Shown: piece by piece, positions 12,001 to 18,073 of the stretch
How the letters are laid out: every line of letters begins with the position of its first letter
Numbering within the stretch: position 1 is the first letter of the stretch
From: a virus
IMG/VR virus record: IMGVR_UViG_3300032311_000675
Coordinates: 1-64,000 of that record
Strand: one strand, 5' to 3'
Length of the DNA stretch: 64,000 bases
Position numbers and translations under genes: made by a program
The notes under the pieces: model-generated
What the model was told of the DNA's origin: nothing
Databases searched by the model: none
Seen by the model: only the letters and a program-made list of their open reading frames with translations

Positions 12001-15000
12001 CCAGTCCACCTTCTTGCCTTTGAGTACATCTTGTATCTTGTTCAGGAGGTCATCCAGTTCTGCTCCGACTTGCGGATTTGCGCTGGAAAGAGCCTTACGC
12101 ATCCGACTCAAGGCCTTGTACACCGACATGATGTACTTTTTGATGGAATTGATTAAGTCACGGACGCTCGATTCAGACTTCTGCATCGTTGTTGTGTCTT
12201 TGCCTTGGGCGGAGGCTCTTAGGTCAATTCTGCTTTCCGTAAGCCCAGACTTGCTTTCGATCTGACCTAATTGACGGAGCATTTCGCTCATTACAACCAT
12301 CGTCTTGGTGTCGCTTCCACCCAAGAAGTCCGATATTTCCTCCATGCTCATAGAGGTCGGCATATCTGGGTTGTATAAAGAGATGGAGGAGACCAGCGCA
12401 GTTGCTACTTGTGTGTCGCTTTTGCCTACCTCCAAAATCTTGTTGAAGAGGTCACTCCGCCTCTTGATGTGATAAGGGGCGTACTCCTCTGGCTTTAGTC
12501 CGAGGGCTTTAGCCTCAAGGTAGGAAGACGCAAAGTCGCCAACGTGCAGAAGTTCCTCGTGGAACGCTCTGTTGTTTATCTCTGGGTCTACGGAATCTTG
12601 GAAAGCAAACTGGTTTGGATCCACCCTTAATGTAAGAGAGCCGTCCTCATTTGGGACGACTTGCATTGAGGTCGATTGGCCTGTGATTTCACCTTCCTCG
12701 TAGCCGACCTTAATCCCATCCACCGACAGGCCTTTGGCAATTTCCGAGGTCTTTTCTTTGGCTGACCGCATTCGCTCGATCGTTGTTGTTCCAGCCAGCC
12801 GATTCCCAGTCCTCTGGAGGAGCTTGCTTGGTGAGTTTTCGAGAAGGGGCTTCTCAACCTTTTCTGGTTCGTCTGAGGACCCCTCCGTAGTTGGCATCCC
12901 GAGGCTCTCAACTCTTGCCTCGATGGCAGGGATCATGCTCTTGATGTTTTCGTAATCGATGATTGAGGGGACGTTCTTAAAGAAATCTTCGGCAAAACTT
13001 GGATTTAGGATCGTCGCTCCGTCTTCTCGTGTCTGGAAGATAGGCATTCCCTTGATCTTGTAAGACCCCATCTCCTCGGTTATCTGGCCTCCAGTAATGA
13101 TGTAAGAGGCCGCTTTTGCCGCCTCTCTCTGGCTCAATTCACTTTTGGATGCAGGGACGTCAGATAGCTGGCTGATCTCATTACGGGTGTTGTTTTGGGC
13201 TTTTGCCAATGCAGAGATTGTTTCAGCAACGTGCGCTCTTACTGCGAAGTACTCCATCTCGTCGGCGTTCTCCTTGAGCAAATCCAGCTTGTTGCCGATA
13301 TTGATAAGCCTGTTTGCGGGCTTGAGGGCTTCGGGTTCTGGTTCGCTCTTAGATAGTTCGCTCTTAGATTCAGTTCTCCCCTTTTCGATTGCTTGAAGAA
13401 CTTTTTGTATATTTTGTCGTAGTCTCTCGGGCGACTCGGGTAGATCCTTTTCAACTGGTGTTACCCCGATTTCACCTAAACCCTTATTAATTGAATTTCC
13501 AGACCCAACTGGTTTTCCGCTTGTTTGTGTGCCTAATTGTGCGTCCAATCTCTCTGCCATCGCTTTTAACTCTGGGGAACCATAATGAGCGTTTATTTGT
13601 TCCTGAGTTCCCTTGTTGATCCAACCATCTTTACCAATACCAAAAACTGGATACCATTTATCTGCCTTTACGTTTTTCTTACCAGCTTTTCCAGTTGATC
13701 TGTAAAACGGAATTTTAACCCCGTTAACATCGACAACCACCATCTCTCGATCCGCAAAACGAACTACTTTTGACTTACCGCTAGTCTTCTTTACAGATTG
13801 AGTAGCCTCATCCCATTCTAGATTATTTTCGTAAGATATTTCTTCAAGGTTAACTTCTGGCGTTAATGTAGGAGCGACAGCTTCTGCAACTTGCTCAGCT
13901 AATGGCCTTGCGTTAAGGACAACATCAGAAGGGGATCCAAATCCTTGGCTGTTTGCCCAAGCCTCCCATCCTCCTGGTTCAATGTCTGCCGTGGCTTTTT
14001 GAAGCTCGAACGATGCTCCTTCTTGGGCTTCGTCAGTTGCACCGATCGTGTTAATGAACTCCTGTCCGAACATGACGCTCTTCTCGGCTCCCGCTGTTAC
14101 TTGAACTGCAAGACCTCCAGTTGCGGCCGCAATGATAATGCTCCGTGCCACTTCCTCGTTTGGGTCTCTGGCGGGGTCATAGTCTGCAATCTCAATGGCA
14201 ATCTGATTGAGCCATCTCTGCTGGAGTCCTTCGGTAACGCCTTCTACTGCTCCACCCTTGATTGACGGCCACAAAAACTTTGACGCAGACAGGGCATATT
14301 TAGCCAATAGGTTTCTGGCTTGGGTGGCTGGGAGCTTGGCGAGGGCGAGCTTTTTGCCCAATCCCAAGGTGAACTTGTCTGAAATTGTATCAATCCCTGC
14401 GGCGGGCAGAGCGTAGGTCAATGCGGCAACGTGGCTCTGGCTAGGGGTTAATACTATTCCAGTCTTTTTCTGGGCTTCCTCTTGGTCGGCGATTGCCTCG
14501 GCATACAGAGACGAGACATTCCCAAGATATCCAACAGCACCAGACCCAATAGGCCCAAGCGGAGCGGAGGCAACGTAGGTCATCATCTGAGCTGGAAGCT
14601 CTGAAATGCCCTTGATAACACCGCCTGTTACGCTTGCGTTAAAATCATCATCGGTAGGGAATGTCTGGTCGAGCCAATCCCTGTTCTCTTTGGCCGCTTG
14701 AGATGCGTTAAGGAAAAACTCTCCACCGCTACCACCAAGCTGGCGTCCGACCAGTGCGTAGAACCCGCTGGCTTGATCTTGGTTAAACCGAATCGACCCC
14801 TTGATCGCTTGGTTAATGGTGTTCCCAATAAATCCTCGTTTGTCCTTCGGTGCTTTCTGGATCTCCTTGCTGGCCTCGATGGCTACTTTTGTTGGGATCT
14901 CTTTGTTCTTCGCCTTTTCCATCAGCGAGTCCGTTGGAGCTTCTGGACTGATATCCGCTGGCTTTGGCTTTACCGCTTCGCCAGTTAGGTATTTCCTCTG

Positions 15001-16572
15001 ATTAACAGCTCCAGCGGTCTTGTTTGCCTCATAGTCAATCTTGGCCTTTTGGCTTTCCGCCTCCTGTTTAGCACTTTCAATAGCATCTTTTTCGAGAGAC
15101 TGGGCTGATTCGAGGGACTGGTTGCCCATAATGACGCTTGGCAATTTTCCTTTGAGGTCGGCCTCAAGGACATCAATAGCCCTGCTGGATGCGTCAATTT
15201 CATCTTGTGAAGCCCCAGATTTGATAAGCTCATTGTGTTGGGCAATGGCTAGATCTGTCTTTTTCCGCAACAGAGTCCATACAGCTCTAGCGTTGACGGC
15301 GGGCTTTTTAATTTCGTCGGTGTATTCGGCAAGCTTCTGTTTGCGGTTCTCAAGGTTGGCATCGACTGATTTCTTAACTTGTTCTGCCTCTTGTCGAACT
15401 CCCTTGGCTTCCTCTGATTCTGGGAGGCCAATCATCATTCCGTTAACTACGGATGGGATCATGCCCTCGAGGGCTTTGGGAAGGGCAGGGGCGTCTGGGT
15501 CGAGATTGCCTAAATTGAGGGACGATGCTGACTTTTGTAGCTCTGCATATATCGGATCATCCTTGGGGTCATTTGACTTGGTGCCGTCAGCTTTGACAAT
15601 GCCTTGCTTGCGAACGTCTTGACCTCTTTGCATGAGGGCGTTGAAGGTTGCTTCTTTTTGCTTTTGCTTCGCAAGTTCCGCTTGGAGCATTTTGTGTTTC
15701 GCAAGTTGCGATTCTTTTTCATTTAACTCCTTTGTGCGGGCTTGCTCTTCTTCGGCCATTCTTTTGGCGTATTCCGCTCTTTGATCGTCTGTTGCGTCAG
15801 CGGATATTGGAGGCGGGTTGTTTTTAGCTGTTTCTATTTGGCTCTTAAGATCTCCAATCCCAGCCCGCAACTCGTCTTCGGTTGCCTTTAGGCCTCTGAA
15901 TGCCTCGCCGTAAATCTTGTTGTCTCTGCTTGTTCTCTCATCCCTAGCAATCGTGCGAATGGCCTCGTCATCCGAGTCTACCAGTTCATCGATACTCCCG
16001 ATCCTCTTGGATTTGCGGGTTGCGTCACGCTCTGGGGTTGCTCCCTCGACTTGGGGTTTGCCCATAGGGACTCGGTAGATTGCGTTGGGGTCTTCGCCGT
16101 ACTCCTTGTTGCCAGTAGTGATCTTAACAGGGACTTCTGGCTTATTGATCGGGCTTCCGAATTCGTCAAACTTTGTTGTGCCGCCTAGCTCGTTTGGAGT
16201 TTCCCCAGATCCCCATTCCAGAGTCGGCATTCCTTTGTTGTCAGATGTGACCTTTGGCTCAACTCCTCCACCAGCTACTTGTCGATGTCTTACGCCAGCG
16301 GTATCGAGCGTCCTTTCGGTCTGGGCATTGGAGCGATCCTCCGAAGCCTTGGCTTCTTGCTTGGCGATCTGGTTAAGTTTGTTTGCATCGCTCCTTGAAA
16401 TGTATGTCGGGGCAGGGGCGGGCTTCGGTTGGCTTGCTTCCTGTTCCTCTTGTCGCTTCTTGCGAATCCGAGCCAATAATTTGTCTGCTTCGTCTGGTTC
16501 GGGGCCAGCGAAGGCAGTTCCCTCGATGCGGTTAGGGCGTACCGATGGGTTTAACTCGCTGGGCAAGCCCAT
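1..16572 (-). CDS. Giant polyvalent protein (partial, at least 5,524 aa)
   Basis: One uninterrupted frame runs from an ATG 3 nt after the preceding stop codon to the left edge, so the C-terminus is missing. Visible parts by approximate residue: charged helical N-terminus 1-560; hydrophobic Gly/Ala-rich segment 600-835; HEELLH motif 1338-1343; (Ala-Pro-Pro)n linker about 1580-1605; ParB-like domain about 1720-1980 with a GHGR motif near 1802; Strawberry-notch/SNF2-type helicase about 2180-2960 with GVGKGR near 2280, DESH at 2404-2407 and GRTNRNNQ near 2820; GYF_2-like domain 3010-3065; sigma-factor-like segment 3655-3775; HEYKH at 3918-3922; coiled coil near 4600; hydrophobic helices near 4930 and 5190-5290. 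A hexamer close to LFSRGL occurs seven times from residue 2157 on. Chains with ParB, helicase and peptidase domains together are the polyvalent proteins of phages and conjugative elements, thought to be injected with the DNA. The overall class is well supported. The individual domain borders are by eye. Confidence 0.9.
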   Translation of the reverse strand, partial: MGLPSELNPSVRPNRIEGTAFAGPEPDEADKLLARIRKKRQEEQEASQPKPAPAPTYISRSDANKLNQIAKQEAKASEDRSNAQTERTLDTAGVRHRQVAGGGVEPKVTSDNKGMPTLEWGSGETPNELGGTTKFDEFGSPINKPEVPVKITTGNKEYGEDPNAIYRVPMGKPQVEGATPERDATRKSKRIGSIDELVDSDDEAIRTIARDERTSRDNKIYGEAFRGLKATEDELRAGIGDLKSQIETAKNNPPPISADATDDQRAEYAKRMAEEEQARTKELNEKESQLAKHKMLQAELAKQKQKEATFNALMQRGQDVRKQGIVKADGTKSNDPKDDPIYAELQKSASSLNLGNLDPDAPALPKALEGMIPSVVNGMMIGLPESEEAKGVRQEAEQVKKSVDANLENRKQKLAEYTDEIKKPAVNARAVWTLLRKKTDLAIAQHNELIKSGASQDEIDASSRAIDVLEADLKGKLPSVIMGNQSLESAQSLEKDAIESAKQEAESQKAKIDYEANKTAGAVNQRKYLTGEAVKPKPADISPEAPTDSLMEKAKNKEIPTKVAIEASKEIQKAPKDKRGFIGNTINQAIKGSIRFNQDQASGFYALVGRQLGGSGGEFFLNASQAAKENRDWLDQTFPTDDDFNASVTGGVIKGISELPAQMMTYVASAPLGPIGSGAVGYLGNVSSLYAEAIADQEEAQKKTGIVLTPSQSHVAALTYALPAAGIDTISDKFTLGLGKKLALAKLPATQARNLLAKYALSASKFLWPSIKGGAVEGVTEGLQQRWLNQIAIEIADYDPARDPNEEVARSIIIAAATGGLAVQVTAGAEKSVMFGQEFINTIGATDEAQEGASFELQKATADIEPGGWEAWANSQGFGSPSDVVLNARPLAEQVAEAVAPTLTPEVNLEEISYENNLEWDEATQSVKKTSGKSKVVRFADREMVVVDVNGVKIPFYRSTGKAGKKNVKADKWYPVFGIGKDGWINKGTQEQINAHYGSPELKAMAERLDAQLGTQTSGKPVGSGNSINKGLGEIGVTPVEKDLPESPERLRQNIQKVLQAIEKGRTESKSELSKSEPEPEALKPANRLINIGNKLDLLKENADEMEYFAVRAHVAETISALAKAQNNTRNEISQLSDVPASKSELSQREAAKAASYIITGGQITEEMGSYKIKGMPIFQTREDGATILNPSFAEDFFKNVPSIIDYENIKSMIPAIEARVESLGMPTTEGSSDEPEKVEKPLLENSPSKLLQRTGNRLAGTTTIERMRSAKEKTSEIAKGLSVDGIKVGYEEGEITGQSTSMQVVPNEDGSLTLRVDPNQFAFQDSVDPEINNRAFHEELLHVGDFASSYLEAKALGLKPEEYAPYHIKRRSDLFNKILEVGKSDTQVATALVSSISLYNPDMPTSMSMEEISDFLGGSDTKTMVVMSEMLRQLGQIESKSGLTESRIDLRASAQGKDTTTMQKSESSVRDLINSIKKYIMSVYKALSRMRKALSSANPQVGAELDDLLNKIQDVLKGKKVDWAGLGVPPASITGKRSGGLVQPNLPSTGANPRPTAPATAESDQSTEQSEPPAPPTPPEPPAPPAPPAPPAPPAPPAPPAPPAPRTELPRLPRDLAGASPRYAYGANQFALNFHNDIDKALYIIAQSNPSRRDADYMKFVMDATGMNSAEAKLAGMDIRASIKEIAKTSDEDTIEVPQSEITKKMMGENKPAPTAKKNTIKAFTQGFTGSTVIGTPKIIEATEAKDMEGTDIQPRNRKDRKAYKELIETMARNWDPDKAMPGTSTGDGAPILTAENKIVSGHGRIKAMMEMFRRYPERAAAYRAKLMEVFPEMAEQIRSMKMPIVVTEMDLMASFEESNKTATGLGVNKTPKQFLRRLAVRANAGTLATEELAVADAREIQDNPELRDIKQNENGDLSETPENVAIQQKFFEIFGSPQQYRNNDESFTKAFKDRVTSALLADAIASSNNGKITDSEKIIISAITDPENSNAGVKTLAAALTKSVTRLVSLRQIATEVLGAEKASQLDPLVPIAKSLQAYLEAKRSGGENTPKDWQSFVENNRSQIPGLAENILDQTSADVFQPIYDFRDSSAKLSSYLNNLASELEAKIQDLKDMGETDIFGNRVPIIASENSFGETIQSAAQKAVEKTLSKTRLSSRGLPAPDPREEQIDKDQEKAELQESWTPVGEEESKKIDGYYSLGLQAPANLAPEQTSAINELVKEVGPIPQYVSKMIGIPVDKIFKRDDGEERLSAEALETIALSINQIEKGKSLTIGHEMGVGKGRIVGSIMAVYALKKGLIPVFVTKSEPLYPAMLDDIEDVGFEGQIKPLITNNNWSSMRSKGRPVTMKNPIQKLRLTAQTGKMPSEHNAVFTTYAQISSVTKKDVIPALNAIADRAIFILDESHNAAGTDSSIGEFFRSVIPKSRGAVFSSATAIKSPANIATYFPKTSIPMAVPTASEFERLAKRFGNPFMQMTSSMLSRAGQMFRLQSGFTWKGQKIPFIPSPIKAKQEVIDAHNAANEILGEMRQIEIGEKMKKLTQQLVQDAQEAYDGTEAKALIYPLSGQFHNVAANMVLGAKIKDTADLAEAEIKAGRKVFISMDTTGEAFLRDAKEIMEGGSLQSYDKTAKVTFKDFMERYARKLNTNKVKIGPKDEKSDAPSLEFTIDWNKSNGKSNIPNWVSQKSIELHDSLMETGFKDLALIIKDNAETLNKLPISPFDALRAELQRRQILSAEISGRDIAVTPSGAFSQRSVTDQDKQNSLIAFRNNDQTKVLIVSRTGSTGLSAHDDPRNKSSAPRTHIVMQPAPDIVDTIQVLGRTNRNNQQSAPKLVYIYSEDIPAEVRIMAMTQKKMRRLGASTTGKDATAAGENLGLDMLNTYGDNAVALVLANEPELRTAYNTRAGTNFPEKFEDIRKILTSGEPGDGMRRMIHKALILDIEDQRHFFEEITAEYVAMVDFAKQNGTYELESQEKDYKAEKLSDEKAWDAYGVASSDKPAKTALPNKKQLDTLYFYANPKGGEVFGPVTLKFLYENSGNDTLVYKAGEPSEDGVQRFGSATLLKAQNALENGSNYTDEVAWTTLGDLQIFNTSVPESKSGEDAFSKPARIAKYRFNNPTPPPTSAEVIPTLEQAKQQAETAVSDFLKASDSVLKDKLARISSNPRMEQLAKVRALEKSRKQYAETKYNVERALDLVGKGAWFGKDTKQIPAYVVGVELNNRFPHAESRQYLVLQTAGFENKVRIPLQASELAHVNPFKISLDKSPIGENEAPTRDPSVDPLSLPVGIYRNTDGSGLVVFMRGPRLLCVDTLPPEQLREVNAVAYEMAVQMHESGMEESEIENRVFNEAINKVLTTGDNALDPDSWNRYVEEKMPESRKGDGFGKTYDRSRQNATQRDQFVVEGNLLTGANFVSSMFGANVPAAVTTFTTKDGGKTTGVVMPAGVNSDNLVNLKAEVAKGQGSLLGPVGKVMDNIIDEEGRPRAVVFSDGSMISGQSLYIPDKAFLDDKNEGYRKEALDNSNAIATMIVAKINQGHDAWMYRGPKNGFSLRSRGLRREAGQGRAKEQIVEGFLTDDNAKDFSPEGVIGRNIRYKAMKASDDGWLEAGNLGEDEIHQNLYDYAIALQAQINHRHGQNTKGELIENVPNFILSAVDNRIKQMQEEAKNRETISKDAPISGTFNEEGDVEQEEASVGDYMAQKEAPESNKELYDKLEKVMASLADSDRKIFMMYVSGASYQQISETPEAYKSRNVGNLDGEVAPDRFWVFKHIQSLQRQLSKYANFLGVEAPTAKEEPTEASPMEGFKAIEETKGQMTLFSRGLANYLDSNAGNSVLFRDLLNAVANEPDALPSQRALAKLLTTPNTKQSMMTAGLYVPAEINPDPSFVRSYYKPAKEGNGMVVLSLHGIKNSGEPIETTIHEYKHVLTHNLLVKEGIGTATGKKELDRLVEYANRPDIEMDAEGNPLPLANGSKGGYKPLKALIKAYLAAVNVSKDTAGNPVADAIFGTGLASTYDVTLHMAPYEEPIGQDGIHMKAEITSENTFPLLKYLKDQGLEGTRPMGRNSGMSLVASKGSPDFVFLNQTDEEALEGMETSGVQNTTLVLTPSGIEKLRQQDLEPLFYASYKVRASAPMFRTKVSDIQTDPQKVRSIYYGLGNIHEFVTEMYSDNRFQTEMASIPGQAGIEINGNLKEYMQALAAELPQEARNAMIQNSAIKPTILTQGQSAALELSSQPFDFMKMVENLRQGNIEKKLEQATLFARGIKIQDKDRNNIDVLKTKLLQLHKKKHGSYQKEDDGYYRPIPPQQLSSQEETLYTMLMNKAREEKWPGIAFQSDLMQVETSTKPENLVLEQQSAVPEVEVPKMEQLSLFSRGITKKQQMDRLVQKADKEIERLKRDALIEENNKPYKYGMTAADIREYTAMKDMRDKAQTLRDENPSLGMFSRGLRMPDEEPINNGSQQAPLNDLLARFLGASGSVITDEEIDATYQRASEENAPYEVGAPYVGQDVRSAGPFANDEFRNVQRVAREMRRPIDTIETDASVLAAARALVATHKDQLYADLLEGTLETSATNQAAVFMALAEDAKTAKTPEELRKIAILTMANDIKRTNLGRTLRIGRDSQMTADERNRSFFNAELYRRSPDSDELYRNAISPTLKKRSMEANDEQIRLLQAELDKARSQAGEAFNANEQWQKWGAYMEARIKEYQDANQAWANQLDKYQVLEQESAKKIEALQAELAKANTSLEQMDWDTAQLKIRESKSAKDVLDTIQMSKEDAEAIRLVMAGMVPMAAAKQAGIKPARVMQLMKSLETNTKQRFDQVAGELATQGITRSQLKAKLTAFANGASLRSRGIEANPDEVPLTKEEILAEIVAAMGFDYAGQSDTSGKSDWHNVDGKSSLFDWRKPSNVGLAMQMVRRSQGKQASVGDAVFEAHVALLVSSTSTQLANVSKTPFVALNPFYRMVEAGMSYLMGKAGLNVRLPDGTIGNPYASVSDVVNGASEEAKEAFMAMWPSVINGLRYARLAFNTEKPYYNIDHTDATLLDEGDQKFYENDPKIPGSFGKKIRLPLRALLAADEFAKSFTAETLVGSIAFRMAKAKGLKGQEMVNYVRNQISEYGSDSWKIAVERSSRETLNEDVASNEDEPFTFKRAGKAIPRALNKVSKGISDASQSLENWGFDPSKGGARAVTAPVAFGGSMGLQILRGLTLFARISYNVLARGMAFTPVGLADSAIGAMNSVKTNKEGQRFMDLTNYENAVAGLTEGAVGTAILMALFRSMEGDKDDDKKFLLITGPAAQADSAGRTTRYGNRSYMIRIGDKEFDVSRIEPFVTAMGFGVAMATAVKDAVHRGGGIAVSQNLVGDFSRILTQKTFGGQLRTAKTLFVDWNVVDPVIDFASVFTAPPIARGLVEASKDYVSRTASEEPSLLNKDRMLSKFAPAVGAYPSATGYRTPYAYDYEGKKVVKPFTEVVPDTKAGKFAKFALRNLSPVAVYKKKPASKLNRFVESYNRQQISTDGKTWVLNSPRAE
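2023..10104 (-). repeat. Seven copies of an LFSRGL-like hexapeptide in the giant protein
   Basis: Copies on the minus strand lie at 10087-10104 (LSSRGL, residue 2157), 5911-5928 (LRSRGL, 3549), 5113-5130 (LFSRGL, 3815), 3790-3807 (LFARGI, 4256), 3457-3474 (LFSRGI, 4367), 3241-3258 (MFSRGL, 4439) and 2023-2040 (LRSRGI, 4845). The codons differ between copies, so the likeness is at protein level. They sit between recognisable domains, as a linker tag or processing site would. Confidence 0.8.
11766..11830 (-). repeat. 9-bp tandem repeat coding an (Ala-Pro-Pro)n linker
   Basis: On the + strand the unit GGGGGAGCA/G repeats about seven times. On the coding strand it gives Ala-Pro-Pro triplets. It forms a stiff proline-rich linker near residues 1580-1605 of the giant protein, between the HEELLH-containing part and the ParB-like domain. 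Confidence 0.85.
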
Positions 16573-16575
16573 TGA

Positions 16576-18012
16576 CTACGCCTTCCTTGGGAAGGGGCCA
16601 GGACCAGCATACTTTTTGTTTAGTTCGTCTACATATGCTTGCTTCTTTCTTTGCCCACGAGCCTCCGCACTTCTCTTATTGTCTTCACGTTGCCTTACCC
16701 CAGCTTCTTTGAAAGCCTCCATTCTTTGCTCATACTCGGCTTGCGAGCTTGCTGGCTTATTTGTCATTGGGCCGACAGCCATGCCATCTCCTTCGGCTAA
16801 TATCGATCCTTCAAGCCTTTTGTAGCCTCCCAATGGGGCAAGTTCTGGAGGCCTCTCGCTTTGTCTTCGGGACTCGCCGTTGTCTGGCCCATACGGATTG
16901 CCAAACAACCTATTGTTTCTTCTTCGCTCAAAATCAAGTAGTTGTGATTTTTCGTTAAAATCTTTTTTAACTCCCTCTCTGTCTTCTTGTGCCGCTAATA
17001 TCTCTCTTGAGAGAGCCATGCGTTCACCAGCATCACGAGTTCGAGACATGGCAACTCCAGCGGCCTCTTGCCTTGCGATTGTCCTGTCGATCGTATCGTG
17101 ATCCAGTTTTGGCTCTTGCCCCTCAAAATCTATCTCATCCATTCCTTCTTGTTTTCGGTAAGCGTTAACCCTCTGCATCTGTGCTTGGGGGGACATAAAC
17201 GAGCTGGCTCTTTTGTCTGAGGCGGCTCTTGCTTCTTGCCCGCCCTTGTACGAACCAGCATTCGGATCGGCTGGCCCGAAATCTCCAGATCCAACTGACC
17301 ACCCTTGGTAGGTCACTCCCTTGTCGGCAGGGCCACCAGTAGGATATACGTCTCGGAAAGGAAGCGGCCGTGGCCCTTTTGAAGTTTCCAGCCGTGGCCC
17401 TTTTGAAGTTTCCTTTACTGGAGTTTTGGTTGGCTCGACTTTCGGGGTCTCCGTTGCGGGAGTCGCTGGAGTCGCGGGAGGGTTAACCGCACCCATTGAA
17501 GTGCTTTGAGCTGTTTGAGGTGTGGACTCTGGGACTCGTGGTTTGTTTTGGACTGGAGCTGGGGGTGTTACTTCTGCTCCTCCGTTGACTGCGTCGGTTA
17601 AAGAAGATGATGGAGTCCGTGAAGTCCTTCCTCGAGAACCACCGCCTTCAAGTGCCGCATATTGAGATCCAGCTTTTTTCTTCATCTCTTCGGATGCCCC
17701 CGAAAGATTCATTGTTCCGCCAGTAAGTTTCCCGTCATCTCCGATTCTTGCGGTAGGTGTGCCAAATACGCTGATTCCAGCACCTTGAAGTGCCGCATAT
17801 TCTGGGCTGGCTTTTGCCATTCTGATTCCCTTGGCCGAGCGTCCGTATTTCTCGTAAATGCCCATGACCGCCGCTTGCAAAGTCTCAGCGGACACGTCTT
17901 CACCATAATCTACTGGCTCGGGGCCACTATAAGACGTTTGTTTGGCGCCGCCACCGACGCCTCCTTTGAATTCTTTGTTCCTATAGATTCCAGTTAAATC
18001 TTGTAGAGCCAT
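16576..18012 (-). CDS. Hypothetical low-complexity virion-type protein (478 aa)
   Basis: I do not recognise a family. The protein is rich in Gly, Ser, Pro, Lys and Glu. It has a Pro/Thr-rich stretch around residues 150-215 (VEPTKTP, ATPATPATE), an exact internal repeat of TSKGPR, and a strongly charged helical C-terminal third. There is no signal peptide or membrane segment. The ATG at 18012 (MALQDLTG) is preferred over an upstream TTG at 18021; neither has a good ribosome site. It lies between terminase and the giant gene, only 3 nt before the latter's start, so the two are probably co-translated. An internal virion protein or a chaperone for the giant protein is possible, by position only. 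Confidence 0.75.
   Translation of the reverse strand: MALQDLTGIYRNKEFKGGVGGGAKQTSYSGPEPVDYGEDVSAETLQAAVMGIYEKYGRSAKGIRMAKASPEYAALQGAGISVFGTPTARIGDDGKLTGGTMNLSGASEEMKKKAGSQYAALEGGGSRGRTSRTPSSSLTDAVNGGAEVTPPAPVQNKPRVPESTPQTAQSTSMGAVNPPATPATPATETPKVEPTKTPVKETSKGPRLETSKGPRPLPFRDVYPTGGPADKGVTYQGWSVGSGDFGPADPNAGSYKGGQEARAASDKRASSFMSPQAQMQRVNAYRKQEGMDEIDFEGQEPKLDHDTIDRTIARQEAAGVAMSRTRDAGERMALSREILAAQEDREGVKKDFNEKSQLLDFERRRNNRLFGNPYGPDNGESRRQSERPPELAPLGGYKRLEGSILAEGDGMAVGPMTNKPASSQAEYEQRMEAFKEAGVRQREDNKRSAEARGQRKKQAYVDELNKKYAGPGPFPRKA
17367..17414 (-). repeat. 24-bp tandem duplication in the 478-aa gene
   Basis: GCCGTGGCCCTTTTGAAG plus TTTCC occurs twice, at 17367-17389 and 17391-17413, with a 24-nt period. 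It duplicates the peptide TSKGPRLE/TSKGPRPL. Near-perfect nucleotide identity suggests a recent slippage duplication. Confidence 0.85.
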
Positions 18013-18043
18013 CTCTAACAACTGGACAACAGAGTGTAGGCCT

Positions 18044-18073
18044 CAACAGATTTTCTGTTGGGTGCGACGCATT
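18044..18073. promoter_or_regulatory. Hairpin and GCGACGCAT motif between terminase and the 478-aa gene
   Basis: CAACAG (18044-18049) and CTGTTG (18055-18060) form a small hairpin with no T-run. GCGACGCATT lies at 18064-18073 and overlaps the terminase stop codon. The core TGCGACGCA is nearly palindromic. Read on the minus strand it stands 52 nt before the start at 18012, similar to the spacing at three other copies of this word. Confidence 0.4.

Noticed and set aside
16085-16825. Long + strand frame (246 aa) opposite the giant gene and the 478-aa gene
   Set aside because: It crosses the boundary of two well-supported minus-strand genes, has no ribosome site and reads as low-complexity antisense. 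Many similar + frames between 1 and 16.5 kb are shadows.
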